This document shows positions 1 to 9,035 of a stretch of 64,000 nucleotides of DNA, one piece after another. The notes beneath the pieces are model-generated. The model was not told where the DNA came from and did no database searches. It saw nothing but the letters and a program-made list of their open reading frames with translations. Source of the stretch: Plasmopara viticola. Its lineage: Eukaryota > Oomycota > Peronosporomycetes > Peronosporales > Peronosporaceae. Every line of letters begins with the position of its first letter. The first letter of the stretch is position 1. The position numbers were made by a program, and so were the translations under genes. Where the stretch lies: the NCBI GenBank assembly GCA_001695595.3, contig MBPM02000003.1, forward strand, positions 744,001 to 808,000. Direction: 5' to 3'.

Positions 1-523
1 GGACTTTGCGTACGTGGTGACACAACAATCTCGTTCTTCAATATATCCTGAGCAGCAGCACTGATAGGCTGTCATTCATGTGCTTTGGTACACAATGACG
101 ACGCGTGAGCATGAATGTATCGACAAAAACGGCGAGAAGGGCTTGGCGTCATGGCGTACACTGATATCGACTGAGGGTGCAACGTCGATGATATGCGCTT
201 TGTATGGAGTTAAGGCTATGATCGAACGCGCTTCTGTGTTTTTTCAAGCTAAAACATTCGTGGAAAGTAGCTCCTTGCTATCCGAAGCCAAGTATACGGC
301 GCTAGATTCTAATGCGCAAGAAGTCGTATAGACCCATGTCGTGCTTAAGGACCTTGACCACAGACTGTTGGGAGCAGTTTTGGTCTTAAAAGACGGGCAT
401 GAAGCAATCGCGCTGTCAAACATTGCTAACATAATGATTAGATTTAGCTTGTCGGCATCCGCCATCACTATATCCAAAAAATATGTGGCTCGAAAAATAT
501 TGTGGCGCGATACATCAGCATAG
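1..523 (+). pseudogene. Ty1/copia retrotransposon relic, RNase H end of pol
   Basis: Two short open stretches (about 130-330 and 341-520) carry the signature of the copia RNase H C-terminus. The first ends in a segment of the form VESSSLLSEAKYTAL, the family's S-S-x-SEAEY-x-AL motif around a catalytic acidic residue. The second has KDGHEAIALSN, a degenerate copy of the EDNQGAIAL motif. They are separated by a stop and a small frame change, and no upstream polymerase or flanking LTR is recognisable inside the window, so this is a truncated and decayed copy that enters from the left edge. It has no function as a gene. The family call is fairly safe; the exact boundaries are not. Confidence 0.65.
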
Positions 524-530
524 AATAGCA

Positions 531-1785
531 GCTAGGACCTATTAGGTCGAAGCCGTCGAAACGAAGTGATTCCAGTCTCAAGCGGTGTCTGCGTCAAGCT
601 ATTTGAAGGTTAGCGGTAAGTTTAAGTGTTGAAGATGCACCAAATACGCCACTGCATGCGTATGGACAAGACGGAATACGGACATGATTATGGCTAGTAC
701 TGGTAGGGTGCTGACACAATTATCGCGATAGAGGATGACATCACTAGGATGGGGGCAGTGGATGACGCCACTTGGAAGATTCAAAAAAGATCTAGAAGGG
801 TAGGCTTCAAAGTCGCACAGGGTAGTGAACTAAGGACCATAATATATTTTCATCTTATTTTACCTCTTCATTCACGCATCAGCATGCCCTTCGATTACAA
901 TATATAGTTTCAGTATTACCAGGGGACAGCGATGCGCTAGGTGAGCGCTTGAGCTGCCACTGTAAGAGAACGATCCGCCTTGAAAGAAAAACGAATGAAG
1001 CGTTGCATAAAAATGCTTGGTCTGCTTTGAGCGTTGTATATACTGAGAAAAAATTGTTGAGAGCTCCGAATATCTTGGTTGACAAAACTTCAAGTACTTG
1101 TTGAAGCATTAGTTGGAGGTGATAAGTCTTTGTGAAGCGAAAAAATAATCAATTTCAAATTGGCTATGTAAGACTTTAAAATAGGAATCTTCCGTATAAG
1201 CTAAATCATGTTCTTAGTGCTTAAGCATTCCTTTAGTAAAAAAACAAACAAGTAGTCTATGCTAATTGCAATAGAAGAATGAAAATATAATCCAACGCTA
1301 TCTTTTGACCATCACAAGCGGCATCGATATTTGCTTGAGCCTAAATAAATTTTGTGGAGTTACTGGAAGGCTGCAACGGTAATTAGTTGGCGCATAGATT
1401 ATCGGACGAGTTAACCGAAGATAAGTCGAGCACTCAAGAACACGTGTAGCAAGATCATCAATTGCAACTGACGGAGTGTGATTGACGAAGCTGTGCATGG
1501 ACAATGTTTCGAAGCCGATTTTGTACACAACATATGCCAAGGAAATGGAAGCACTCGACCGCAAAGAGTGCAAGCTCGCCCTCACCAAGAGTCACACAGA
1601 TTTTGGAGCTGGACAAGGCTAGTGACGAAATTGGACAGTAGATCTAACCACAATGTCTAAGAAAAAAGTGATCTCGTGATTCTAAAATAAAGCGATTATT
1701 AAGTCTGAATGAATACAGGAAAACCGCTTTTCAGCCCCCCCCTTCGTTTAAACAGCCCATTTATACCTAATGTAGTACGGCTAAG
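531..1785. other. Gene-free stretch
   Basis: I see no convincing coding region. Open stretches on both strands are under 100 codons, AT-rich and without a recognisable motif. It is probably decayed repeat DNA continuous with the copia relic on the left. Confidence 0.5.
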
Positions 1786-2600
1786 CTATGATAATGAAAG
1801 ATTATTGGCTGGAGCGATCACCATTGGACAAAAGGGACACAACAGAAGTAGTGCAATGAAACTATTAATATCGATGTTAATGCCGATGCGGCTCGCACAG
1901 CCAATGCAGAGATCAACCTTGATGCTCTGGGTACTGTCGATGATTAAGGACACTCTGCTTGGTCTCCTATCAATAAGTTCAATCGCTCGTTTATGCCAAT
2001 CTTGATATCGAAAGCCTGCTGTGATCTTCTGTAGCGATCGATACAAGTCACCAGCTTTTACACGTGCAAAATTGCAAGGATTTTTGCGTTGCGAATGTTC
2101 AATGTAATATTTTCGTTGAAGTAGTCTTAACGCTTTCGCCCCAACATAGCCTCGCGTAGATCCTTTTTTGACGGCATATATATCTGCACCGGAAAAAATA
2201 TAATTTGGATCAGTAAATTGCGAAAAGTATATTCCTTTCCAGCAAATAACCCACATAACAATAATAGCCGCCAGACTGTAGGTCGATATTTGTAGGAATA
2301 CCACCCCAGCTAAGTTTGCGAAGCTGGTTCAAATCAACGACTTCGTTTGCCAATGCTTGCTCGAATTGCATGTAGCGTAATGTTCCCGACGCAGTACGTG
2401 AGGACAGACCTGACGCGATTGCAGTCTCTTCCTGAAGGATTTTAGGCACCTCTTGTTCTTATTCATCTACATGCAACGAGTGAATATACCAATCATGGAC
2501 AGTTAATGATCTTAAAGTCATGTCGTCACTATCTCTACCAGAGGCTGACACGCTTCGTAGAGGTGGCGAGACCGAGTCGATAGAGGATGAATGGATCCTT
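1786..2600 (-). pseudogene. Broken TBC-domain (Rab GTPase-activating protein, TBC1D22-like) gene
   Basis: Read on the minus strand, about 2449-2290 encodes a stretch with VVDLNQLRKLSWGGIPTN, which closely matches the start of the TBC domain in TBC1D22-type Rab-GAPs (family form DLxxLRxLSWxGIPxxLRP). Just upstream, about 2590-2460, another frame gives a Ser-rich segment like the low-complexity leader of such proteins, and a frame change near 2455 joins the two. Downstream the frame is lost again straight after the motif, and a further 172-codon open stretch (2304-1786) cannot be aligned to the catalytic Arg and Gln fingers of TBC domains. I infer a dead or truncated duplicate of a Rab-GAP gene whose intact parent is elsewhere. 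Extents are approximate. Confidence 0.55.
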
Positions 2601-3420
2601 TTATTCTACAACAGACCTCAATGAGCATTTTATTATATAAAAACAGCTCACTTGAAGGGATCGATGAGGTCATTGCTCACACTTGCGGTAATCTGCCCGT
2701 ATTCGCTTTTTTTACTCATCCCAGCAAAGTTTGTGGCTTTTGCTGCGCCAAAACTTTGCTTTTTGCTCGTGGAATAAAGCCCGACGTTGCTGTACTGCTG
2801 AGATTAGCAGCTGTTTCTTCTTTTGTGCAAACTTATGCAATGCAGTCTTATAAGGATTCGATGTCGTCTCATGCAAAGATAATAATTATGGCACGATAGC
2901 CAAACTCAGACATTAATTATCAAGCCTAGCATCAATTACTAGCAGACGCACCATATCGTCACTTGATGGATTGTTTGTTGCAGGTCCCATCTTTGGAAAA
3001 AGACTTCGCCGTTGCTGCAATATATCGAGCTCATAGCGTAGAGCTTGCCTGTACAGCAAGCAAATCTAGTTTTTGCAATCTACTTTAACGACGATGATCG
3101 CGCGATAGTACCTACTCTGCGCCGAACACGTATACGCTTAACCGACCGTCTGGTATAAGTGGTGTAGTGAACACAGGGAAATATTGATTTTAAGCATAGG
3201 AGGTGGCCAAGTTTTTGCTCTGGTTTCAATTGCCACCAGGCTAGCCATTAATTTGTCACTTTTAAATCGACTGCAGCCATCTATTTATTTGCCTGAGGGT
3301 AGACCTTGGAAAGTAAGCCACTCAAAAAAAACGAAAACAGCAACAATGATCTTGAAGAGTCACTTCAATATCTTAGTACGCGAGTCGGCAATCGCAGTAG
3401 AATAGATAGAAAGTCGGCAA
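2601..3420. other. Gene-free stretch before the effector-like fragment
   Basis: Only short unrelated open stretches are present. If the effector-like fragment to the right once had a signal peptide and an RXLR-type leader they should lie here, but no hydrophobic start followed by RxLR/EER could be read in a compatible frame. Confidence 0.4.
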
Positions 3421-3876
3421 GTGTTACTCTTGAATGGAATAACCCCCCAGCAAGTGTTTACAATCATGAATCTACATGGTGCAAGTTTCCAAGCCGATCG
3501 ATTCCATGAGTGGATTAAGTATACCGGCGAGTACCGCTTACGTATCAGCGACGACGTAATTTCAAAGCAGAAATTTCTCTATCCGCTCTACAACATGTTA
3601 AAAGACGAACGATCATCGGAGCAGCTTTTTGCTTTCGCTCTAGCAACATCTTTCTCTGTCTTATTCTCCGCCGAAACCAAGAACGCCTCTCTAGTCGCAA
3701 AGTTGATCGTAACCGGCATTAAAGCTTCGTACAATATCGACATCCGCTTGATAATACGTTCCCTCTGTCAAGACTGTAGCAATGCAAAACAAGAGAATGG
3801 CTTCACGCACCTCTTAAAATCTGGCATTACATTCAACGCTGAGCTCAAGAACTACATCCAGACCTTTACTGTGTGA
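3421..3876 (+). pseudogene. WY-fold effector-like fragment lacking its N-terminus
   Basis: An open stretch of about 150 codons ends at a stop at 3874-3876. Its first third has the spacing typical of the WY fold of oomycete RXLR-class effectors: a helix beginning TPQQVFTIMNL, a Phe-containing spacer, then FHEWIKY with the conserved Trp, followed by the Tyr-containing segment. Family members carry a secreted N-terminus (signal peptide, then RXLR or EER) and act inside plant cells. Here the frame is closed by a stop at 3403-3405, and the stretch just upstream continues in a different frame, so no signal peptide or RXLR can be assigned. I read it as a degenerate or truncated effector copy next to transposon relics, the usual setting for such genes. 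It might instead be a C-terminal exon of an unannotated gene. Confidence 0.5.
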
Positions 3877-3982
3877 AAGAATCGACTGCATGCAGGTTGT
3901 GTACGTGTACACCATACGTTCTTTTGGTAATTTAGGAAAATCTCGGCACATATTTGATAGCAAATTCCGTAGTAATCTCTAT

Positions 3983-4876
3983 TTATGTACAATCCGATAA
4001 AAACTTGTTGATGGCAGCAGTACATTCGACATATTTTTCATGATGCAAAACGTGGCCACAATCATCAAAGAGCACAACTTGGCCTTGCGCTTCCAAGGCC
4101 CATTTCGTCGTTAAAACGTCTACCGATGAGACGTCTAAGACGTGATCATGTTTGCCCCACATCACCAACGTCCTCGTCCGAATATGAGGCAGCAGTTCTT
4201 CCAAAACCGTCGGATTCTGCAATGAATCGGCAATGATTTTCTGCAGCACTGGCAACTGTTTTGCTCGTTCCGACGCGAGTATCGTCAAGACCATTCGAGA
4301 AATTTTGGGCGGCTCAAAGCTCAAATATTGGTTCATTTCTTCGAGCTCTTCAATCGTATGGGCGAGTAAGAGATTCCGTCCAGAGTCCTCAAGCAACTTT
4401 GACAACGTGCTTTTTCGAGGCATCGAGATACCTGCCGGGCACACCATTGTGAGCGACTGGACGCGCTTGGGGTACAACCCAGCATACACTCCTGCGAGCA
4501 TCCCGCCCATGGAGCAGCCTACGAGATGGACATTCTTGTCAGCAGCCACTTCCTTTTCGAGAAACTCATGGAGTCGCTTGGCTTGGCTCGGCATGGAATA
4601 ATCCGCTAGCGTGTCGATCGGCGTCGTGCGGCCTTGGCCAGGCAAATCTGGAATGACAATTTTAAAGCGCTTGTCGATGCCACGGGCCACACGAAGCCAC
4701 GCCTCTTTCGTGGAACTGAAGCCGTGCAGGAACACGACAACGTCCGTGTCTTTCTCATCCTTGCCTCGTCGCTGAATGTAACTCCAGTTATACTCTTCAA
4801 TGCGCACCGTTTTGGCCGAGAAACCCGAGACGAAGCGGACGGCATCGAGCACCGACGTTAGGAGAGACACTATCAT
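3983..4876 (-). CDS. Alpha/beta-hydrolase, ABHD6-like (probable lipase/esterase)
   Basis: A single-exon gene of 297 residues starting at ATG 4876. It has the complete alpha/beta-hydrolase fold: an oxyanion-side FLHGF motif near residue 49, the PDLPGQG turn near 76, a nucleophile elbow GCSMGG with Ser122, a charge-relay Asp at about 244 in WGKHD, and the catalytic His275 in CGHVLHHE. The N-terminal hydrophobic segment (about residues 1-20) and the overall pattern resemble ABHD6-type monoacylglycerol lipases and bacterial meta-cleavage hydrolases, so a lipid or small ester substrate is plausible; this is inference. A paralogue lies about 33 kb downstream on the same strand (37100-38047) with a changed nucleophile. 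The next gene to the right also lies on this strand, but 1.6 kb away. Confidence 0.88.
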   Translation of the reverse strand: MIVSLLTSVLDAVRFVSGFSAKTVRIEEYNWSYIQRRGKDEKDTDVVVFLHGFSSTKEAWLRVARGIDKRFKIVIPDLPGQGRTTPIDTLADYSMPSQAKRLHEFLEKEVAADKNVHLVGCSMGGMLAGVYAGLYPKRVQSLTMVCPAGISMPRKSTLSKLLEDSGRNLLLAHTIEELEEMNQYLSFEPPKISRMVLTILASERAKQLPVLQKIIADSLQNPTVLEELLPHIRTRTLVMWGKHDHVLDVSSVDVLTTKWALEAQGQVVLFDDCGHVLHHEKYVECTAAINKFLSDCT

Positions 4877-5190
4877 TTCTTACGTGCTTGTGTGTGTGTT
4901 TTTTCTCTTCTGCAGGTTACGCTTGGATATTGTAGATTATGCGCATTGAAGTAGTAGGTTCTTGTGGCAAGCATAATTAACAAACTCTAGAGGACATTAC
5001 CCAAAATGTACCCTAACCCTATCAGATACTAATTTGTACGTGCAGTTGACCCAGTCTGACCTGCGATATTACTACTATTCTTCGCATAAGTAAAATGCGT
5101 AGTAATTTATCCATAATTTTAACATATTAGTATCTGAAATCAGATTTCGGGTGCAGTAGAGGTTGCAGTGCATTTCGGTGTAAGGATTAA

Positions 5191-5260
5191 GCAATTTCTA
5201 TAATCTTCTAATACATCATTAATTAACAATTTGTATAATCTTCTAATACATCAATAATTA
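5191..5260. repeat. 35 bp tandem duplication
   Basis: Two adjacent 35 bp units (5191-5225 and 5226-5260) share the core tataatcttctaatacatca and differ at about three positions. It is a simple local duplication in AT-rich DNA. Confidence 0.75.
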
Positions 5261-6265
5261 TGTATCTTGAAGGGTTTTAAGGCAGAAACACGCATAACTA
5301 CCATGCACAGGAATCTCGAAGCCTGGGGTGCCGATAATGTTTCGTGCATATAATGTTATAGGTCGAGTTACGATATTGATTGTATTGTAGCGTATTGCAC
5401 ACCAACCTTAACCTTAAATGTTACTTCAAGGTTTCAAAATCAATCTTTAAAGATTAAGGAAATGGCGGTTTGCAAACTATAAAATAGGAAGGTTCTAATT
5501 ATATTGAAACATACGAGTAACACTCGATAATAAGAATTTCTACATCCTATATTTCCCATTGCATCTGATTTGAAAATGTATTGAAAATTCTCAAGTTTGT
5601 TATTAACATATACAGATGGTGCGTCCGCGGTTGATCGTGGTTAGAGGTGAAAGATTAGCGTATCCCAATCGTTGCACTGTGTGGCAAGGTCATTTTTCGA
5701 TTGGTATTTTATAAGACTATACTTGGTAGAATTCATAGTAGAACAAATATTGTCTGATGCGAAATGGATTCTGGTTCATTCATTTTAATTACTTTTAGCC
5801 CAATCTATTCAGTGACCTTTTCACTCGCATTATTGGGGTATCCGCGCTTGTTGTGTTCGTTTTTGTTAAAAGTACTTTTTTGTATTTGAAAAAAAAGTAT
5901 ATCAATGGCCGAAGTAGCACACTGGGACTCACGACATCGTTTTTCTTTTGGCAGTCCTCGTCGTTGGTTACAGTAGGAGACCCACAGACGCATTTTGTCA
6001 ATGTGTTTTTCATGACTGAAGGACTTAGAAAAACATCTTTTCCTTCTTAATATGTTTGCATAAATGACTCGGTCTTCCATGTTGCAACACGATGTGGCTG
6101 ATGGTGTGGTTGGCTGTTGATAAGACAATAAGCAGCAGGATAACATAGTGCTTGCATTACGCTTTTGCTTGAAAATCTCTCACATATATTGTATCAGATA
6201 CAATGGGAAATATACGATGCAATTACTCGTATGTATCATATGATTGAAGCCATACCATTCATCTG

Positions 6266-6358
6266 TAAGGGAGCCGCTAACCAGTAAATTTAAGAAAATG
6301 GCTAAAAATAATTACTAAAAATCTAACAAAAGCCCCCAGCTGGTTAGCGGCTCCCTTA
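6266..6358. mobile_element. MITE-like element with perfect 17 bp terminal inverted repeats and TA flanks
   Basis: The left arm AGGGAGCCGCTAACCAG (6268-6284) is the exact reverse complement of the right arm ending at 6356. The 55 bp interior is AT-rich and non-coding. Both ends are bounded by TA (6266-6267 and 6357-6358), the target duplication used by Tc1/mariner-type transposases. With 89 bp between the TA dinucleotides it is a very small non-autonomous element, or a hairpin derived from one. Confidence 0.7.
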
Positions 6359-6508
6359 TTTTATTTAAATTGCAACCCGACACATTTTTTTTATTTCTCC
6401 TTCCATTAAATGCTCGCCTTTACTCAACTAGGTTTCGTGAATATAACATCAGGTAATCGGGAAGTTATAAAATATTTGAAATAGATACGAGGCAATTAGT
6501 ATGAGCCA

Positions 6509-8803
6509 TTACTCCGACAACAGAAACGCAACGGCCTCAGCAACGCTTCCGTCTGCCATCTCCAGTGCACGCCGATTCTTGGCCAAATCGAGAAAGCCCA
6601 TTGCCGACAGTAGCTGAAGCGACTCATTCGCCTTGTTAGCAACGCCCTTGACCTCAACGTCTTTCACGTTAATATCAATTACATCAGCAGCTTCAATTAT
6701 CTCGATGTCGTCATCAACTGAAGCTTCAGCCGCAAGAGAAACTTTAACAAACTTCGTCAAATCACTATCTGTGACGGTTTCTGCTGTTGGAGCCTCCGGC
6801 TGTAGAATGGCATCTTTCTCCACCAAAATATCAACCCAGAAGCGGTGACCAAAGCTCTTGTTCGTAGGGTCACAAACGCGCCAGTAACTCGTATAGCGTC
6901 CAGGCTGCGTGGGGGCCACCATGTCCACTTCAGCGATAAACTCTTCATTAGGAGCAAGAGGAGGCAGGTCGATACGGCACAGATTCGAGATCATGATATT
7001 GTCAGGTGTCGTAGCCATATAGCAACCAACCGGCCACGAGCATTCACCATCGTTCACCAATTTCCACATCTTGCGCAGTGACTGTCCAGCTTTAACAATA
7101 GTACCATCTTTAATCGTCACATCCTCGACAAACCCCACCTTCAAGTTAAAACTATCAAGAGGCCAGCGAGTGCTCGCTTCATTCTCGTGTTCTACTTGAT
7201 TCTTCCGATGTTCATGATGTCCACGGCAACCAGATCCGTCTTGAGAGCCTCCATCCACAGACACTTCGAGAGGGCAGGCAGGCGGGTCACAGTGAGAACC
7301 ACAGCTGCGTAGACCAGAAGAAATGTTAGACTCGTTACCGCCGTTCAAGTCGTGATAGCCAAATCCTTCAGAGTAAGGGAATTTAAGATGATAAAGACGT
7401 TCCCGTTCAAATCCAGGACCCTCAAAGGAAGTACGGCGATGATGAAAAGCCTCTGGGCAACGAAAAGGGATCCCAGGCGGTCCATGCGGGCCATGCCGTC
7501 CGAATTTTCCATATCCGTAATGGTTTCCCGACTTGCCAAAGTGGCGTCCACTCTTACCGTGGCCATACCTTTCTTCACCACGAGACGGATCATTCAACGC
7601 TTGTCTCACGGGCGGCTCCTGGCTCTGCGTGAATGGTCCATGCGATTCCGTCCACTTGCCACTTGCCTGACAAGCGCCACACAAATCAAAATCAGGCTCT
7701 GTCATCGACTGAAAGCGAAGTCCGAGAATGGGATTCATCCTACATCCATCACAAACCACAAACGGATGCACAGTCAATGTACTATAGTTCTTCACGGCAC
7801 GAGACGGGTCCGTAATCTTGATAAAAGGTTCATGCATCGCCCATTTGCCACTCGCCTCGCAATCTTGGCACAAATCAAAGTCTGGCGTTCCAAAGGACTT
7901 GTACCGAGTACCGACAACAGGGGTCTTTCCACAGCCGTCGCAAAAAATTCCAGCGTGTATTGGTATGGCAACGGCCCGAGCTTCAACTCTCCTCCCATCC
8001 CTTGCCTCCCTGTTATCCTCGGTCGCCTCCAAGTCATTAAGACGGACGAAACCTGTCATGGCCTTCTTGCTTCCACTCACCACGGCGGGTTCGAGCGTCG
8101 GACAGCATACCATTAGACGCTGAGCAACCACCAAGAGCTCATCCCACCGAGTTGCAACCAACTCTTCCATTGCTTGTGTGTCTTCTTGATCAATCGCCGC
8201 CATCAACTCGCCCATCACTTCCTTCAATTCGCTAGACGCACACAAGGTCTCCACGGCGTGCTTCAACGCTTCGTCTTGCAGCACATGCTGCCACTGCTGC
8301 TTAATTGCAACCAAATCTCCCACCCAGTTCGCCACATCCATGGCCTGGAGTCTAGCGACGAGTAGATTGATCGCATTGGCAGGCGTAGGTTGCGTAGGTC
8401 CAGAAATTGTCAGCTCAGACATGGCAGGCCGAAGATCGCGTCCCATCGTTGGCACAGGGGCGGCACGTCGGCTAGCTGCCACTCCTCTTGGCACTACCGC
8501 TACCGTCAAGCGCTCCATAAGCTCCTCACTCATGTACTCAGTCAGCTCCTTCACATCTGCATCGCGTGCAATGGTCACCTCGTCGCCGTCTGCGTCCACG
8601 TAGCAGAGCGCAAAGGCCTTCGTGTCGTCGTGGAGCATCTCGGCAGCCACGTCATGCAGCAAGGCAAACGTCAAAGGCGCTCCGGCCTCGCTAAGCAATG
8701 GAAGCGACCTCGGCGGTTGGCCACTTGTCGAGAGTACGATCCTCATGCTCAACTCACGCCTTTTCTCCTTGTGCGCAAAAGAAAAGTGAGCGATCCCTTT
8801 CAT
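6509..8803 (-). CDS. NBR1/p62-type autophagy cargo receptor (PB1, two ZZ, FW, UBA)
   Basis: A single-exon gene of 764 residues. Domains in order: PB1 (about 20-106, with an acidic DADGDEVTIARDAD loop of the OPCA type); a helical linker; two ZZ zinc fingers (about 283-327 and 345-390, each with CDGC and DFDLCxxC); a Gly/His-rich stretch (about 410-445); the NBR1-type FW domain (about 557-662) with all four hallmark Trp, in KMWKL, CSWPVG, YWRV and RFWVD; and a C-terminal UBA (about 725-763). Such proteins bind ubiquitinated cargo through UBA and oligomerise through PB1 to deliver cargo to autophagosomes. Two ZZ fingers is unusual, since metazoan and plant members usually have one. An acidic segment with possible Atg8-binding cores lies just before the UBA (about 680-705). 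Met20 (8746) sits exactly at the PB1 start and could be the true start. It is divergent from a second FW/UBA gene to the right. Confidence 0.92.
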   Translation of the reverse strand: MKGIAHFSFAHKEKRRELSMRIVLSTSGQPPRSLPLLSEAGAPLTFALLHDVAAEMLHDDTKAFALCYVDADGDEVTIARDADVKELTEYMSEELMERLTVAVVPRGVAASRRAAPVPTMGRDLRPAMSELTISGPTQPTPANAINLLVARLQAMDVANWVGDLVAIKQQWQHVLQDEALKHAVETLCASSELKEVMGELMAAIDQEDTQAMEELVATRWDELLVVAQRLMVCCPTLEPAVVSGSKKAMTGFVRLNDLEATEDNREARDGRRVEARAVAIPIHAGIFCDGCGKTPVVGTRYKSFGTPDFDLCQDCEASGKWAMHEPFIKITDPSRAVKNYSTLTVHPFVVCDGCRMNPILGLRFQSMTEPDFDLCGACQASGKWTESHGPFTQSQEPPVRQALNDPSRGEERYGHGKSGRHFGKSGNHYGYGKFGRHGPHGPPGIPFRCPEAFHHRRTSFEGPGFERERLYHLKFPYSEGFGYHDLNGGNESNISSGLRSCGSHCDPPACPLEVSVDGGSQDGSGCRGHHEHRKNQVEHENEASTRWPLDSFNLKVGFVEDVTIKDGTIVKAGQSLRKMWKLVNDGECSWPVGCYMATTPDNIMISNLCRIDLPPLAPNEEFIAEVDMVAPTQPGRYTSYWRVCDPTNKSFGHRFWVDILVEKDAILQPEAPTAETVTDSDLTKFVKVSLAAEASVDDDIEIIEAADVIDINVKDVEVKGVANKANESLQLLSAMGFLDLAKNRRALEMADGSVAEAVAFLLSE

Positions 8804-9035
8804 GTAGGAAATTTATTTTTTGATTGACGTGAAGTTACTGATATATTACAACCCCATAAATTTCATGTTATCTTTCCTTTTATTTCCATTGGCCTATCGC
8901 AAATTAGGTCTTCTCGTCTTTTTTTTTATTTTTTCTAATTTCTAAATCCCATTATAGTCAAAACTCGTCAGTTCGTCGAAGAATTCGAAGAAAACGTTAG
9001 AAAACGCCGAGGAAGTGAAGGATTCTCTACCCGCC
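8804..9035. promoter_or_regulatory. Shared intergenic region of the divergent NBR1-like pair
   Basis: Only 232 bp separate the ATG at 8803 (minus) from the ATG at 9036 (plus). The middle is AT-rich with T tracts (about 8915-8935), while the right end is purine-rich up to a favourable ccgccATG context. No TATA box is obvious. A bidirectional promoter is the simplest reading. Confidence 0.45.

Larger units (their letters stand above)
4877..6508. other. AT-rich intergenic region with small repeats
   Basis: No supportable gene. It contains a 35 bp tandem duplication at 5191-5260, a short inverted-repeat element at 6266-6358, and otherwise AT-rich sequence with only short chance open stretches. 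Confidence 0.6.

Noticed and set aside
4998..5030. Telomere-like ccctaaccct
   Set aside because: Only about two degenerate units, no array; chance or a tiny interstitial trace.
7352..8116. 254-codon plus-strand open stretch inside the NBR1-like gene
   Set aside because: Antisense to the ZZ-finger and FW coding region, with no motif of its own.
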